A stretch of DNA of 64,000 bases from Algoriphagus sp. NG3 (GCF_034119865.1 NZ_CP139421.1:4566501-4630500), one strand, 5' to 3'; shown: positions 1 to 9,055, counted from the first letter of the stretch. Notes: a model not told the origin generated them from the sequence alone. Made by a program: numbers and translations.

Positions 1-665
1 AACCAGCCGAACCACAAAAGAAATACGCCTAATGTTGCCAATGGAATATTATGTCCAGGAATTGCAGTCATTCCACGGGAGGTATATTTACCTATTCTCG
101 GTCCTAAAAGTGCGGCACCTATCAATGCTCCCCATCCCCCAACAGAATGTACTATAGTAGAGCCAGCAAAGTCATAAAACGGAGTCTCCAATGAACTGAG
201 AAATCCTCCTCCCCATTGCCACATACCCACGATAGGATAACATATCCCTACATATAGGATAGAAAAAAAGATAAACGGCCCCAGCTTCACACGTTCCGCT
301 ACAGCTCCAGATACGATAGTAGCTGCTGTAGCGGCAAACATCGCCTGGAAAATAAAGTCAGTAAAGAAGGTATATCCCTCATTGTAGCTGCTAGTGTCCC
401 ATCCATCTGGCAGCGTGAGACCAAAACCTGCAAACCCAAAGAAAGAACCAGCAAATTCATCCCCCGGATACATCAGATTGAATCCAACGAATGCATAGGT
501 CAATAGGCCGATTGCAGGTATAATGGTATTTTTAAACAGAATATTAACGGTGTTTTTTGAGCGAGTAAGACCAGCTTCCAAGCTGGCGAAGCCCAAATGC
601 ATAATGAAAACCATCGTAGTGGCGATCATCATCCATAAGTTATTGACGGTAAATAAGTCTTGCAT
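1..665 (-). CDS. amt: Ammonium transporter Amt (partial, C-terminus outside window)
   Basis: Multi-spanning inner-membrane ammonium channel. About 221 N-terminal residues are visible, starting MQDLFTVNNLWMM at 665. The stretch DFAGSTIVHSVGGWGALIGA matches the Amt/MEP signature. The hydrophobic spans and the GFASLEAGL segment are also typical of the family. The gene runs off the left edge. It lies 34 bp downstream of the P-II gene on the same strand, the usual glnK-amt pairing in which P-II plugs the channel when nitrogen is plentiful. The family call is secure; the substrate is inferred from the family. Confidence 0.95.
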   Translation of the reverse strand, partial: MQDLFTVNNLWMMIATTMVFIMHLGFASLEAGLTRSKNTVNILFKNTIIPAIGLLTYAFVGFNLMYPGDEFAGSFFGFAGFGLTLPDGWDTSSYNEGYTFFTDFIFQAMFAATAATIVSGAVAERVKLGPFIFFSILYVGICYPIVGMWQWGGGFLSSLETPFYDFAGSTIVHSVGGWGALIGAALLGPRIGKYTSRGMTAIPGHNIPLATLGVFLLWFGW

Positions 666-699
666 TTGATAAAATAGGTTCAGTGAGTGAGTAAATAAG

Positions 700-1038
700 T
701 TAAAGTGCCTGTTCTCCGGTATCCGTGTTTCTGACGCGGTAAGCCTCCAGCACATCATAGACGAAGATTTTACCGTCTCCTACCTGACCAGTCTTTCCCT
801 CTGTCAGAATACAGTTGATCACCGGCTCTACCAGTTCCTCTACTGTCACTATTTCGATCTTAGTTCTTGGAATATACGCAGGCTCATAAGGGACACCACG
901 ATACATCTCCTGCCGTGCATGCTCCAATCCCATACCCTTCACCTCATAAAAGGTGAGGAACTTAACTCCCAGACCAGCCACACATGAGTGGATCTGGTCA
1001 AAGCGGGAAGTCCTAATAATCGCTTCGATTTTTTTCAT
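700..1038 (-). CDS. glnK: P-II family nitrogen regulator
   Basis: Small trimeric sensor of 2-oxoglutarate and ATP/ADP, 112 residues, the usual P-II length. The start MKKIEAIIR is canonical. The T-loop reads YRGVPYEPAYIPRTKIE, with Tyr51 at the position uridylylated in enteric proteins. The C-terminal TGQVGDGKIFVYDV matches the second P-II signature. The T-loop core (VPYEPAY) differs from the enteric EYxVDFLPK, so regulation may differ in detail. It is first in an operon with amt, which is its likely partner. A 7-bp inverted repeat lies in the upstream gap. Confidence 0.95.
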   Translation of the reverse strand: MKKIEAIIRTSRFDQIHSCVAGLGVKFLTFYEVKGMGLEHARQEMYRGVPYEPAYIPRTKIEIVTVEELVEPVINCILTEGKTGQVGDGKIFVYDVLEAYRVRNTDTGEQAL

Positions 1039-1162
1039 TTTTTCAATGGGTTTAATGGTTTTTTGAGATTATGGCATAAAACTAATCAGAAAATTAAATT
1101 AATCATCAGATCAGTTAAATTTATACCTACATCACCGAATATTTTTAGCTATTTGTCAGTTT

Positions 1163-1183
1163 TACGGTTGTTTTTTAACCGTA
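1163..1183. promoter_or_regulatory. Inverted repeat in the glnK / nucleotidyltransferase divergent gap
   Basis: Perfect 7-bp arms (TACGGTT at 1163-1169, AACCGTA at 1177-1183) are separated by 7 bases that include six T. The repeat sits in the 280-bp divergent intergenic region. It could be an operator or a transcript hairpin; I cannot tell which from sequence alone. Confidence 0.3.
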
Positions 1184-1263
1184 TTTTCCAATAAATAAAA
1201 TATAATTCACAACATATAGGGGTAAATACAAACCTATTGCTTCATCTGATTCAGGATCGAGGA

Positions 1264-1294
1264 CTTGCCTCCCTACCATAAACACTTAATTTTG
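1264..1294 (+). promoter_or_regulatory. Bacteroidota-type promoter of the nucleotidyltransferase gene
   Basis: CTTG at 1264-1267 (one mismatch to the -33 TTTG), a 19-bp spacer, then TAATTTTG at 1287-1294, matching -7 TAnnTTTG. It places transcription start just before the ATG at 1319. It argues against the longer in-frame start at 1265. Confidence 0.55.
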
Positions 1295-1318
1295 CCCTCG
1301 TTTCAAAAACTAAAGCAC

Positions 1319-2224
1319 ATGAACCACAAACCAACCTTATTAGTACTTGCAGCCGGAATGGGAAGCAGATATGGAGGAAATAAACAGATAGATGGATTTG
1401 GCCCTAAGGGTGAGACTATTCTTGAATATTCTATTTTCGACGCAATCAGAGCCGGTTTCGGAAAAGTAGTTTTCATAGTACGAGAAGAAATCCTTGAAGT
1501 AGCCAAAGAAAAATTCCTGCCTAAACTGGAAGGTAAAATAGAAGTCGATTTCGTAATCCAGTCTCTGGACAGCTTTGTGCCCGATGAATTGAAGCAAGCC
1601 GAGCGCAAAAAGCCTTTTGGGACTGCCCATGCTGTCCTTTGCGCTAAAGACGTGATCAAGGAGCCCTTTGCTGTCATAAACGCAGATGATTTCTATGGCA
1701 AAGAAGCATTCTCCGCCATCGGAAAATTCCTGAGCACGGAAGTAAAGCCTGATCTACATGCAATGGTGGGCTATGCCATCCAAAATGTGCTTTCAGAAAA
1801 TGGAACAGTGAGCCGTGGTGTCTGCGAAACGAATGAAAAAGGCCATCTCACCGGAATGGTAGAACGAACGTCAATTTCACGTGAGGGAGACAAAATTGTC
1901 AGTAATAGTGAAGATGAAATCCTGGAAATTGCTGAAAACACACCAGTGAGCATGAATTTTTGGGGTTTTCATCAAAATGTATTTGCTGACATCAAAAAGA
2001 TGTGGGATGAGTTCCTGCCTGCAAACCTTGAAAACCTCAAATCAGAATTCTACATCCCTACGGTTGCCAATAACCTTATCAAGGCCAATGAAGCTGCTTT
2101 TGATATTTTAGAAGGTGGAAAGATTTGGTTTGGAGTCACATATACAGAAGACAAACCTGTAGTGATCGATTCGCTCAAAAAACTACATGATACGGGAGAA
2201 TACCCTTCAAATCTATGGGAGTAA
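1319..2224 (+). CDS. Nucleotidyltransferase (NTP_transferase family sugar-1-phosphate type)
   Basis: Cytosolic 301-residue enzyme that probably makes an NDP-sugar from a sugar-1-phosphate and NTP. The N-terminal LVLAAGMGSRYGGNKQ is a variant of the LxAAGxGxR nucleotide-binding loop. The segment FAVINADDFYG supplies the metal-binding Asp residues of the Rossmann-like fold. The start at 1319 is preferred because it follows a well-placed TAnnTTTG promoter and directly precedes the conserved beta-strand. In other Bacteroidota, similar genes sit beside NahK-like sugar kinases. Here a NahK-like gene lies at 24.0 kb instead. The exact sugar cannot be read from sequence. Confidence 0.8.
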   Translation: MNHKPTLLVLAAGMGSRYGGNKQIDGFGPKGETILEYSIFDAIRAGFGKVVFIVREEILEVAKEKFLPKLEGKIEVDFVIQSLDSFVPDELKQAERKKPFGTAHAVLCAKDVIKEPFAVINADDFYGKEAFSAIGKFLSTEVKPDLHAMVGYAIQNVLSENGTVSRGVCETNEKGHLTGMVERTSISREGDKIVSNSEDEILEIAENTPVSMNFWGFHQNVFADIKKMWDEFLPANLENLKSEFYIPTVANNLIKANEAAFDILEGGKIWFGVTYTEDKPVVIDSLKKLHDTGEYPSNLWE

Positions 2225-2552
2225 TCCCAAGTAGCTGTCTCTAAAGTCTGCATATTACCAGACTGAACAAAGCCTGGAATTCGTTTAACTTTTGAGGCAG
2301 CTTCCTTTTTTATACTAAGTACATCCACTGATTCGGAAAAAAAAGAACCCTCTATAGCAAACAATACCAAATCTTTGAACCGTTGATTGGTTTGAGGTTG
2401 ACCCTAGGGCCATTTAAAAACCCGGCTTTTAGCATCTACTGCTCTTGTTCCCTCTAAAGCAAAGTGTGCTAAATCATCGCTCATGATTTTTACCTGCTTT
2501 TGTGGAGTAAGTCAGCAATATTTCATCTTTTTTCTTCTATCTTATCTCACCT
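2225..2552. other. Gene-free stretch with a possible decayed minus-strand reading frame
   Basis: No intact gene is seen in these 328 bp. On the minus strand a single reading frame begins with an ATG (MSDDLAHFALEGTRAVDAK) and meets a TAG after 26 codons. It then stays open across 2225-2400. Two segments resemble each other (DLAHFALEG and DLVLFAIEG). It may be a gene remnant or chance. Confidence 0.3.
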
Positions 2553-3437
2553 ATGATAGATTCTTTTATCAATTATTTGGAGTTCGAAAAGAAGGCCAGC
2601 CCCCATACTGTATCTGCATATCGGCGGGACTTAACCCAATTGGAGGAGTTTTTGGCTCTTTCTTTTGAAATAAAAGATATTTCTTCAGCACTTCACCCGG
2701 AGCTTCGGGCATGGATAATCGATCTGGTGGACAGCGGCTTAGGCACTACTACGGTCAACCGGAAAATCGCCACGTTAAGGTCTTATTACAAGTTTTTGCT
2801 TAGATCCCGGATCATTTCATCAGACCCGACGTATAAGTTAAAGGGTCTTAAAAACCCAAAAAAACTACCCGAGTTTATACAGGAAGAGACGATTCTTGCC
2901 GTTCTAGAAGAGAGCGTTTACAAACCGGATTTCGAAGGTCAGCGGGACAAAATGGTGATGGAATTTCTTTATCTGACCGGAGTCCGGCTTTCCGAATTGA
3001 TCGGACTGAGATGGTCAGACATTAATCTAATTGAAGACTCGGTGAAAGTGCTCGGAAAAAGGAAGAAAGAGAGAATAATACCTATCACAAAAGGCCTAAA
3101 ACAGAATATTTTGCTGTACAAAAAAGTATTTGAGGAAAGATTTTCTAAAGTTGACCAAAGTGAGTATTTTATTGTCAGCAATCAACATAAGCAAAGTTAC
3201 CCAATGATGGTATTCCGCATCGTCAGGCATTACCTAGATCTTTTTGCGCAGACAAGTAAGCGCAGTCCTCATGTGCTGAGACATACATTTGCTACACATC
3301 TTCTAAACAAAGGAGCGGATTTAAACGCAGTAAAAGATTTGCTGGGACACTCCAGCTTAGCTGCTACTCAGGTGTACACGCACAATTCCATGGAAAAACT
3401 GAAGGCGGTGTTCGAACAGGCACATCCTAAAGCATAA
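2553..3437 (+). CDS. Tyrosine recombinase, XerC/XerD-like
   Basis: Site-specific recombinase of 294 residues, the length of housekeeping Xer proteins. The N-terminal SAM-like core-binding domain (about 1-90: FEKKASPHTVSAYRRDL) is followed by the catalytic domain. The catalytic set is visible: Arg145 (TGVRLSEL), Lys around 169-171, His240-x-x-Arg243 (HVLRHTFATHLL), His266 (LGHSS) and nucleophile Tyr275 (TQVYTH). Family knowledge says Xer proteins resolve chromosome dimers at dif during division. The next gene is HPF, a common Bacteroidota neighbourhood, which favours a core Xer role over a mobile-element integrase. Confidence 0.88.
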   Translation: MIDSFINYLEFEKKASPHTVSAYRRDLTQLEEFLALSFEIKDISSALHPELRAWIIDLVDSGLGTTTVNRKIATLRSYYKFLLRSRIISSDPTYKLKGLKNPKKLPEFIQEETILAVLEESVYKPDFEGQRDKMVMEFLYLTGVRLSELIGLRWSDINLIEDSVKVLGKRKKERIIPITKGLKQNILLYKKVFEERFSKVDQSEYFIVSNQHKQSYPMMVFRIVRHYLDLFAQTSKRSPHVLRHTFATHLLNKGADLNAVKDLLGHSSLAATQVYTHNSMEKLKAVFEQAHPKA

Positions 3438-3473
3438 ATTAAATTATTTGTTCACTACTAAATGCAAATCAAT

Positions 3474-3779
3474 ATGAAACTGCAGATGCACTCCATCCAT
3501 TTTGACGCCGATCGTAAATTGATCGACTTTATACAGAAAAAGGCTGACAAACTGGACACTTACTATGACCAAATCATAGACGGAGAAGTTTTTTTGAGGC
3601 TTGACAAAAACGACAACAATGCCAATAAAATTGTGGAAATCAAAATGAATGTGCCCGGCAAACAGTTCTTTGCCAAGAACCAATCAGATTCATTTGAAGC
3701 CGCATCCGATGATGCCATCGAAGGACTAAGAAGGCAGATCAAAAAATATAAAGAAAAAGTTGTGCTGGCTAAACAGTAA
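3474..3779 (+). CDS. hpf: Ribosome hibernation promoting factor (HPF/RaiA family)
   Basis: Short-form ribosome-associated inhibitor of about 101 residues that binds the 30S decoding region in slow growth. MKLQMHSIHFDADRKLIDFI and VEIKMNVPGKQFFAKNQSDSFEAASDDAIEGLRRQIKKYK match the beta-alpha-beta-beta-beta-alpha HPF fold. I chose the ATG at 3474 because the family normally begins at MK.Q..SIHF; an in-frame ATG at 3462 is also possible. It lies 36 bp downstream of the recombinase gene, probably in one transcript, and is followed by a strong terminator. Confidence 0.9.
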   Translation: MKLQMHSIHFDADRKLIDFIQKKADKLDTYYDQIIDGEVFLRLDKNDNNANKIVEIKMNVPGKQFFAKNQSDSFEAASDDAIEGLRRQIKKYKEKVVLAKQ

Positions 3780-3802
3780 CCGATTAGGATTGTAATTTTG
3801 TA

Positions 3803-3835
3803 GCACCTCTCAGAAGCTGGGAGGTGCTTTTTTTT
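3803..3835 (+). terminator. Rho-independent terminator after hpf
   Basis: GCACCTC at 3803-3809 pairs with GAGGTGC at 3821-3827, followed by eight T (3828-3835). This ends the recombinase-hpf transcript. Confidence 0.85.
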
Positions 3836-3847
3836 ATACAACCCTCT

Positions 3848-5356
3848 ATGCAGAAGTCATCTAATTACGCCATGTACTTTTGGCTAGTCACCATAGCGTT
3901 GGTCATAGCCAAAGTCATATTTACACTGAGACCGGAAATAGATCTTTTCACCGAGGAAGCTCAGTATTGGTTATGGTCAGAGAACATGGCGTGGCATTAT
4001 TACTCCAAACCTCCTTTGGTCGCTGCACTGAATTACTTGAGTACCGGAGTTTTTGGCAATACCGAGCTCGCAGTCCGCCTCAATGCGATTCTTTGTGGCG
4101 TAGGGATTTCCTGGGTAGCTTTTTTATTTGGAAGGCACTTATATTCTCCAAAAGTCGGGTTTTCGTCAGCAATGATACTGCAGGCTATGCCTATGTGGTG
4201 GCTTGCCTCCACATTTCACATGACGGACAGCGCTCTTTCATTTTTTTGGATTGCGGCAGTTTATTTTGCTTTTCGTGGCATTCAGGAGCGAAGGCTAAAT
4301 TTCTGGATTGTAGCCGGATTGGCCACCGCCTTTGGCTTGATGGCCAAGATGGTGATGATCCTTATATTTCCCTTTCTGCTTATTTTTCTTGTGTATTCCA
4401 AACAATGGAAAGGCCAGGAACGCAACTTGCTGATTTATTCTTTAATCAGCCTCATAGGTTTTGCACCCATGCTTATCTGGAACTGGCAAAATGACTTCGA
4501 CACTTTTAAGCATTTGGCCGCTCTAGGGGGCGGTGGGGGTAGGGAATCTTCTGTATTTGATGCAGGAAAAGCCTTCAGGCAGTTTTTGGAATATATTGCA
4601 GGACAACTCGCAATGGTATCAGTTTTTTTGCTGCCTCTTTTCATAGGCTTCTTGTTACGCTCCAAACTTAGTAGCAGCCCTAAGTCTATTTACCTGCTTC
4701 TTGCCCCGGTGATGTCTTGGGCAGGGTTTGCATTTTTGAGCTTCTTCACCGCCATAGAAGTGAATTGGCCGGTATTCGCTTACAGCACGCTGGCCATTCC
4801 TCTAGCCGCATGGGTTTGCTCACAAAGTCTAGCCTGGCAAAAAACCAAAAACTGGGGAATTGGATTAAGTATAGGCTTGCCCCTGCTTTTTATGCTTCCG
4901 GACTTGACTTATATCAAAAGTATAAAACCCATCAAAAAAGCGGAGAAATCAGCTTTTAGGCGAATGGCAGGATACGACCCCTTGGCTAAGAGACTTCATT
5001 CACTTCAGGACAGTCTTGGTTTAAGGGATGCATTCATATTCTCGGAGACCTACCACATGGCTTCCGAACTCTCCTTCTATCTATCTGGGCATCCCCAAAC
5101 GTATATGCTGAATATGGGCGCCAGAAAAAGCCAGTTTGATCTTTGGCCAGGATTGGAACAGTTTATTTGTCAGGAAAGAGTAGGCATATTCGTCAGCTGG
5201 AATTTCGATTCACCGGGCGAATTTGCAAGTTTCGAAGAGCTGATCTATGAAGAGGAGCTGCCTGTCACTTTCAGGGATGAACCTTTAAGAACTGCTAAAA
5301 TCCAGGTCTGGAGAAAATTAAAGCACTTTAATCCCTATCTGCCTGACAGGTATTGA
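3848..5356 (+). CDS. Glycosyltransferase family 39 membrane protein
   Basis: Integral-membrane glycosyltransferase of about 502 residues, ArnT/PMT-like, that uses a polyprenyl-phosphate sugar as donor on the outer face of the inner membrane. The first periplasmic loop has FTEEAQYWLWSENMAWHYYSKPP. This is the acidic-EAxYW...HY.KPP pattern of GT39, with Glu-Glu in place of the common Asp-Glu. Many hydrophobic spans follow, with a soluble C-terminal region from about residue 370. The start at 3848 is chosen because an upstream ATG (3824) lies inside the hpf terminator. The acceptor is unknown. Confidence 0.82.
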   Translation: MQKSSNYAMYFWLVTIALVIAKVIFTLRPEIDLFTEEAQYWLWSENMAWHYYSKPPLVAALNYLSTGVFGNTELAVRLNAILCGVGISWVAFLFGRHLYSPKVGFSSAMILQAMPMWWLASTFHMTDSALSFFWIAAVYFAFRGIQERRLNFWIVAGLATAFGLMAKMVMILIFPFLLIFLVYSKQWKGQERNLLIYSLISLIGFAPMLIWNWQNDFDTFKHLAALGGGGGRESSVFDAGKAFRQFLEYIAGQLAMVSVFLLPLFIGFLLRSKLSSSPKSIYLLLAPVMSWAGFAFLSFFTAIEVNWPVFAYSTLAIPLAAWVCSQSLAWQKTKNWGIGLSIGLPLLFMLPDLTYIKSIKPIKKAEKSAFRRMAGYDPLAKRLHSLQDSLGLRDAFIFSETYHMASELSFYLSGHPQTYMLNMGARKSQFDLWPGLEQFICQERVGIFVSWNFDSPGEFASFEELIYEEELPVTFRDEPLRTAKIQVWRKLKHFNPYLPDRY

Positions 5357-5358
5357 TG

Positions 5359-7026
5359 TTACTCTGGTATTCTTTCCAGCCAATAATATTTCTGCCCCTT
5401 CTCCTCTAGAATCTGTTTGAAATCTGCATTTCCTGCGTTTTTTAACAGATCGGGAATTGCTCTTGAAGCCCAATTTAGGGATGCAGCCTTCATTTCATAT
5501 CCAGAAGTATCTATGGAATCCAGGTACTTGTCTTCTATGATCAATCGGTCATAATTTGTCAGTTCATTCCTAGATCCATAGTGAGGCAGGTCTACCATGT
5601 CATATCCGGCACCCAAGCCAATTCTGATTTTGCTGCTGGTATGCAGATTTCCTAGGAACCCGATTTTTTTTGCAGGGTCAATATTCTCTTCAGCTGCAAA
5701 AGCCTTTACCTGCTGCCCCTGATCTGGCAGTGAAATCTGAAAAGTTCCAATAGAGATCATGAAGAAAAGAAGCATAAAGCCATAGGAAATAGCCTTGGGT
5801 AATTTGCGAGCTGAAATGGTAATGCGCCCCAAATAGAGCAGAATCAAAAGCCCTATCAGCAGCTGCGCGTAAATTAAAAAAGGCGCACCCAGGTTTATAT
5901 TGAGCCATAGGCAAAACAACCACACAATCGAATTCACTGCAAGGAAAAACCAAGAGGCTATTTTCAAGGCAATTCTCTTGCTTTCAAAACCCGACCTGAC
6001 AAGAATACATGCTAATAAAATGGACAAGACCGGAGCTACAGGTAACAGGTATCGCTCATAAAATTTGCTGGTCATTGCCCCCATAGCCAGAATAGCCAAG
6101 CCCCATAGGATGGCAAACCAAAAGAAGACAGGATCTTCTTTTCTCAGGTTAACAACTGTTTTTTTGACTGAAGAAAAGGCAAAAATAACCCAAGGGGCGA
6201 AAATCAGAAGTAGAATACCTACGGCAAGAAATCCATTTTGGCTGATAAGTAAGTAACGGGAGGCTACCCGGGTACCCACCTGGTCTTCCAAAAAGCTATC
6301 TAAATAAGTAGGTCCATGAATCTTCCACATGGCTGCAAACCAGAACAAAGCAATGAATAACGCAACAAGAATAGATGGTAAGTGCAGAATGGTTTTGAAA
6401 GAAATCTTCTTCCAGGGATTGAACAACAGATAAATCAATCCAAATCCTCCTAATGCCGCTGCCGGAAGCCCCTTCACCTCAAATGCCAAGGCTAAGCTGA
6501 TATACAGAATCCAAAGATATTTTTTTGGAGTAGCATCTCCAAAGCGGATCAAACCGGCAAAACCCACAGCACTTGCTGTCATGGTCAGTACTAACAATAC
6601 ATCCGGAATGGATCTGGTGGCACTAAAGATCAACACAGGATTCGATGCCATGATCAGAGCGGAAAGACCGGCTATTTTCCTGTCATCAAATAAAACCCTG
6701 GCTGTCCAGTAAGTAAATCCAATAGTCAAGGCTCCTGCAATCAGAAAGAAAAACCTGGAAGCAAAAGGAGTAACTCCAAATAGCTTGAAACCAGCCAATA
6801 CTGTCCAGTAAGTCCCTATAGGCTTCTTAAATCTCAGCTCACCACTTCCCAAATAGGTAGTCAGATAATCCCCGTTTTGAAGCATTTTCACTGCAGCATC
6901 AGTGTAATACATCTCATCTGGGTAATGCATATGGAAGCTCAACGCAAATGGCCCAACCAAAACTGCAAATGCCAGCATGATTACCCAAGGGCTGATATGA
7001 TAGGAATCCGAGGTGGAAATAGACAT
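5359..7026 (-). CDS. Glycosyltransferase family 39 membrane protein
   Basis: Second GT39-type protein, about 555 residues, with a run of roughly a dozen hydrophobic segments. The first loop carries YPDEMYYTDAAVKML and a later RFKKPIGTYW. These correspond to the DE..Y...A and KPP-type motifs of ArnT-like enzymes. The start at 7026 (MSISTSDSYH) directly precedes the first membrane segment; longer in-frame extensions overlap the divergent promoter. It converges on the preceding GT39 gene with 2 bp between stops. It is divergent from the GT2 gene, the probable source of its polyprenyl-phosphate sugar donor. Confidence 0.82.
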   Translation of the reverse strand: MSISTSDSYHISPWVIMLAFAVLVGPFALSFHMHYPDEMYYTDAAVKMLQNGDYLTTYLGSGELRFKKPIGTYWTVLAGFKLFGVTPFASRFFFLIAGALTIGFTYWTARVLFDDRKIAGLSALIMASNPVLIFSATRSIPDVLLVLTMTASAVGFAGLIRFGDATPKKYLWILYISLALAFEVKGLPAAALGGFGLIYLLFNPWKKISFKTILHLPSILVALFIALFWFAAMWKIHGPTYLDSFLEDQVGTRVASRYLLISQNGFLAVGILLLIFAPWVIFAFSSVKKTVVNLRKEDPVFFWFAILWGLAILAMGAMTSKFYERYLLPVAPVLSILLACILVRSGFESKRIALKIASWFFLAVNSIVWLFCLWLNINLGAPFLIYAQLLIGLLILLYLGRITISARKLPKAISYGFMLLFFMISIGTFQISLPDQGQQVKAFAAEENIDPAKKIGFLGNLHTSSKIRIGLGAGYDMVDLPHYGSRNELTNYDRLIIEDKYLDSIDTSGYEMKAASLNWASRAIPDLLKNAGNADFKQILEEKGQKYYWLERIPE

Positions 7027-7098
7027 GCTGCAAAGATAAACCGAATGATCGTAGACAAAACAAATTTTCGTTGGTAACCACAAGGCCATACTTGCTTT

Positions 7099-7130
7099 TT
7101 TGCCTCTGGAAGTATTTTCCTGTATTTTTG
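7099..7130 (+). promoter_or_regulatory. Bacteroidota-type promoter of the GT2 gene
   Basis: TTTG at 7099-7102, a 20-bp spacer and TATTTTTG at 7123-7130 match the -33/-7 consensus. The ATG at 7146 follows 15 bp after the -7 element. Confidence 0.6.
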
Positions 7131-7145
7131 ACAAAATTTTATAGC

Positions 7146-8132
7146 ATGTCCAAGCCACAGATTTCCGTAGTAATCACTGTTTATAATGAGGAAGATAATA
7201 TTCAGCCGCTTCTGCAGGCCACTTATTCAGCCTTGGAGCCAATAGATTATGAAGTGATTCTGATCGAGGATGGCTCTACTGACCGGACTGTGGCAGAGGT
7301 GAAAAAGTATGCAAATAGCCGCACCAAACTGATTATTTTCAACCGGAACTTTGGGCAGACTACCGCCCTTGCGGCAGGTATAGACATGGCAACAGGTGAA
7401 TACATTGCCACGATGGACGGTGATCTTCAAAATGACCCGACTGATATCCCTGTGATGCTACAGAAGGCTATTGATGAAGAGTGGGATGTGGTTGCAGGCC
7501 GCCGGGCAAATAGGAAAGACGGTTTTGTGCTTCGCAAGATCCCCAGTAAAATCGCCAACTGGGTAATCCGAAACAGTACCAAAGTATACCTGAATGACTA
7601 CGGCTGTACACTTCGCGTATATAAAGCTGAGATCGCCCAAGGAATGGGCTTATATGGTGAACTCCACAGGTTTATTCCGGTTCTGGCGAAGCAGCAAGGT
7701 GCCCGGATGACTGAATTGGATGTGAAGCACCACCCCCGGATCCATGGAGAATCCAAGTATGGTCTAAGCCGCACATTCAAAGTGATGTCAGACCTGATCC
7801 TGATGCTGTTTTTCCAAAAGTATTTTCAGCGCCCAATTCACCTGTTTGGAGGAATAGGCATCATTTCATTTTTGATTGGCTTCTTGATCAATTTATATCT
7901 TCTCATCCTGAAGATTTTGGGAGAAGATATCTGGGGCAGGCCACTGATGATTCTAGGGATTATCCTGCTGCTGGGTGGTATACAGTTTGTCACTACAGGG
8001 ATCATAGCAGAAATCATCGTCCGCACCTATTTCGAATCCCAGAACAAGAAGACTTATACCATCAAGTCTGTATTTCATGGCTCTGTTGATTCTCCCATCC
8101 CAATCCCGCAGCAGTCCACGGAAGCGCAATAA
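7146..8132 (+). CDS. Polyprenyl-phosphate glycosyltransferase, DPM1/GtrB-like GT2
   Basis: 328-residue enzyme predicted to transfer a sugar from an NDP-sugar to undecaprenyl phosphate at the inner membrane. The N-terminal GT-A domain shows ISVVITVYNEEDNI, then LIEDGSTDRT and the metal-binding MDGDLQNDP. Two C-terminal membrane hairpins (about 230-300) match the GtrB/ArnC class. The start at 7146 is supported by the promoter at 7099-7130. It is followed after 7 bp by a flippase-like membrane gene and is divergent from a GT39 gene. Together they suggest a lipid-linked sugar synthesis, translocation and transfer unit. Confidence 0.88.
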   Translation: MSKPQISVVITVYNEEDNIQPLLQATYSALEPIDYEVILIEDGSTDRTVAEVKKYANSRTKLIIFNRNFGQTTALAAGIDMATGEYIATMDGDLQNDPTDIPVMLQKAIDEEWDVVAGRRANRKDGFVLRKIPSKIANWVIRNSTKVYLNDYGCTLRVYKAEIAQGMGLYGELHRFIPVLAKQQGARMTELDVKHHPRIHGESKYGLSRTFKVMSDLILMLFFQKYFQRPIHLFGGIGIISFLIGFLINLYLLILKILGEDIWGRPLMILGIILLLGGIQFVTTGIIAEIIVRTYFESQNKKTYTIKSVFHGSVDSPIPIPQQSTEAQ

Positions 8133-8139
8133 TCATTGA

Positions 8140-9027
8140 ATGTCGGCAAACCTAAAGCCTGGTATAAAGAAGAAATTAACCACTGCTTTAAAAGTGGTGC
8201 TGACCGGCTTGGCGCTTTATCTGGTTTTTCGCAAAATCGATACAGCACAACTCTGGCAAATCACCAAGACCATTCACTGGATCTGGTTGATTCCCGCTAT
8301 TCTCACTTTTGCGTTGAGTAAGCTGTTTACGGCATTTCGCCTGAACCTATATTTCAAAAACATCCAACTCTTCATATCGGAGAAACTTAACATCAAGCTT
8401 TATCTGATTGGGATGTTCTATAATCTATTTCTACCCGGAGGAATCGGCGGAGATGGCTATAAAGTGTATTTGCTGAACAAACATTACCAGACTCCCGTCA
8501 AGCCGCTGGTACAGGCTTCTCTTTTGGATCGATTGGGGGGATTGGTGGCAATTGTTTTTTTATTGCTGGTATTGGTTCTTCCTGCGGATTTGCTTCTGCC
8601 TTATGGTTCATCGGTTTCTTGGGATCTGCTGATCGGGATAGCTGCTTTACTCGTGTTTCCTGTTTTTTGGTTGATACAAAAATTGATGTTCAAGGCATTT
8701 CTGCCTTCTTTTTGGAAAGCGAACGGCTGGTCTATGGCCGGTCAGCTGACTCAGTTGGTATGTGCTTGGTTTATTCTAAAAAGCCTTGGTGTTACGGAAA
8801 ATTTCCTTGCCTATCAGCTGGTTTTTCTTCTTTCCTCCATAGTGGCCGTGTTGCCTTTGACCATAGGAGGTGTGGGTGCAAGGGAATTGGTATTCGTCTA
8901 TGCCCACACCTATGCCGGAATTGACGAGGCCATAGCGGTAGCTTTCAGTTTGATTTTTTTCCTGATAACCGCAGCGGTTTCTCTGATAGGATCCAGTGTA
9001 TCAGTTAATTTTGATAAAAACAGATAA
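8140..9027 (+). CDS. Lysylphosphatidylglycerol synthase transmembrane/UPF0104 (flippase-like) family protein
   Basis: Polytopic membrane protein of 295 residues with about eight hydrophobic spans. FRLNLYFKNI, the loop FLPGGIGGDGYKVYLL and the LPLTIGGVGARELVF segment are typical of the UPF0104/LPG_synthase_TM family. The soluble synthase domain of MprF is absent, so lysyl transfer is unlikely. It is probably co-transcribed with the GT2 gene 7 bp upstream. In that context it may help move or handle lipid-linked sugar; this is inference from neighbours only. Confidence 0.8.
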   Translation: MSANLKPGIKKKLTTALKVVLTGLALYLVFRKIDTAQLWQITKTIHWIWLIPAILTFALSKLFTAFRLNLYFKNIQLFISEKLNIKLYLIGMFYNLFLPGGIGGDGYKVYLLNKHYQTPVKPLVQASLLDRLGGLVAIVFLLLVLVLPADLLLPYGSSVSWDLLIGIAALLVFPVFWLIQKLMFKAFLPSFWKANGWSMAGQLTQLVCAWFILKSLGVTENFLAYQLVFLLSSIVAVLPLTIGGVGARELVFVYAHTYAGIDEAIAVAFSLIFFLITAAVSLIGSSVSVNFDKNR

Positions 9028-9055
9028 TTAGCTGAATTCCAGATAAATAATAAAA

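Noticed and set aside
988..1194. 68-codon plus-strand frame between glnK and the nucleotidyltransferase
   Set aside because: It overlaps the P-II gene start antisense and is low-complexity (Phe/Leu/Asn rich) with no family features.
2553..3437. Integrase of a mobile element
   Set aside because: Length, motifs and linkage to hpf fit a chromosomal XerC/D-like recombinase. No attachment-site repeats or cargo genes flank it.
3780..3847. tRNA gene after hpf, as in some Bacteroidota
   Set aside because: Only a terminator hairpin is present; no cloverleaf or CCA-end sequence can be formed.
7071..7145. Longer N-terminus for the GT2 protein
   Set aside because: That stretch contains the -33/-7 promoter and would place a non-conserved extension before the GT-A fold.
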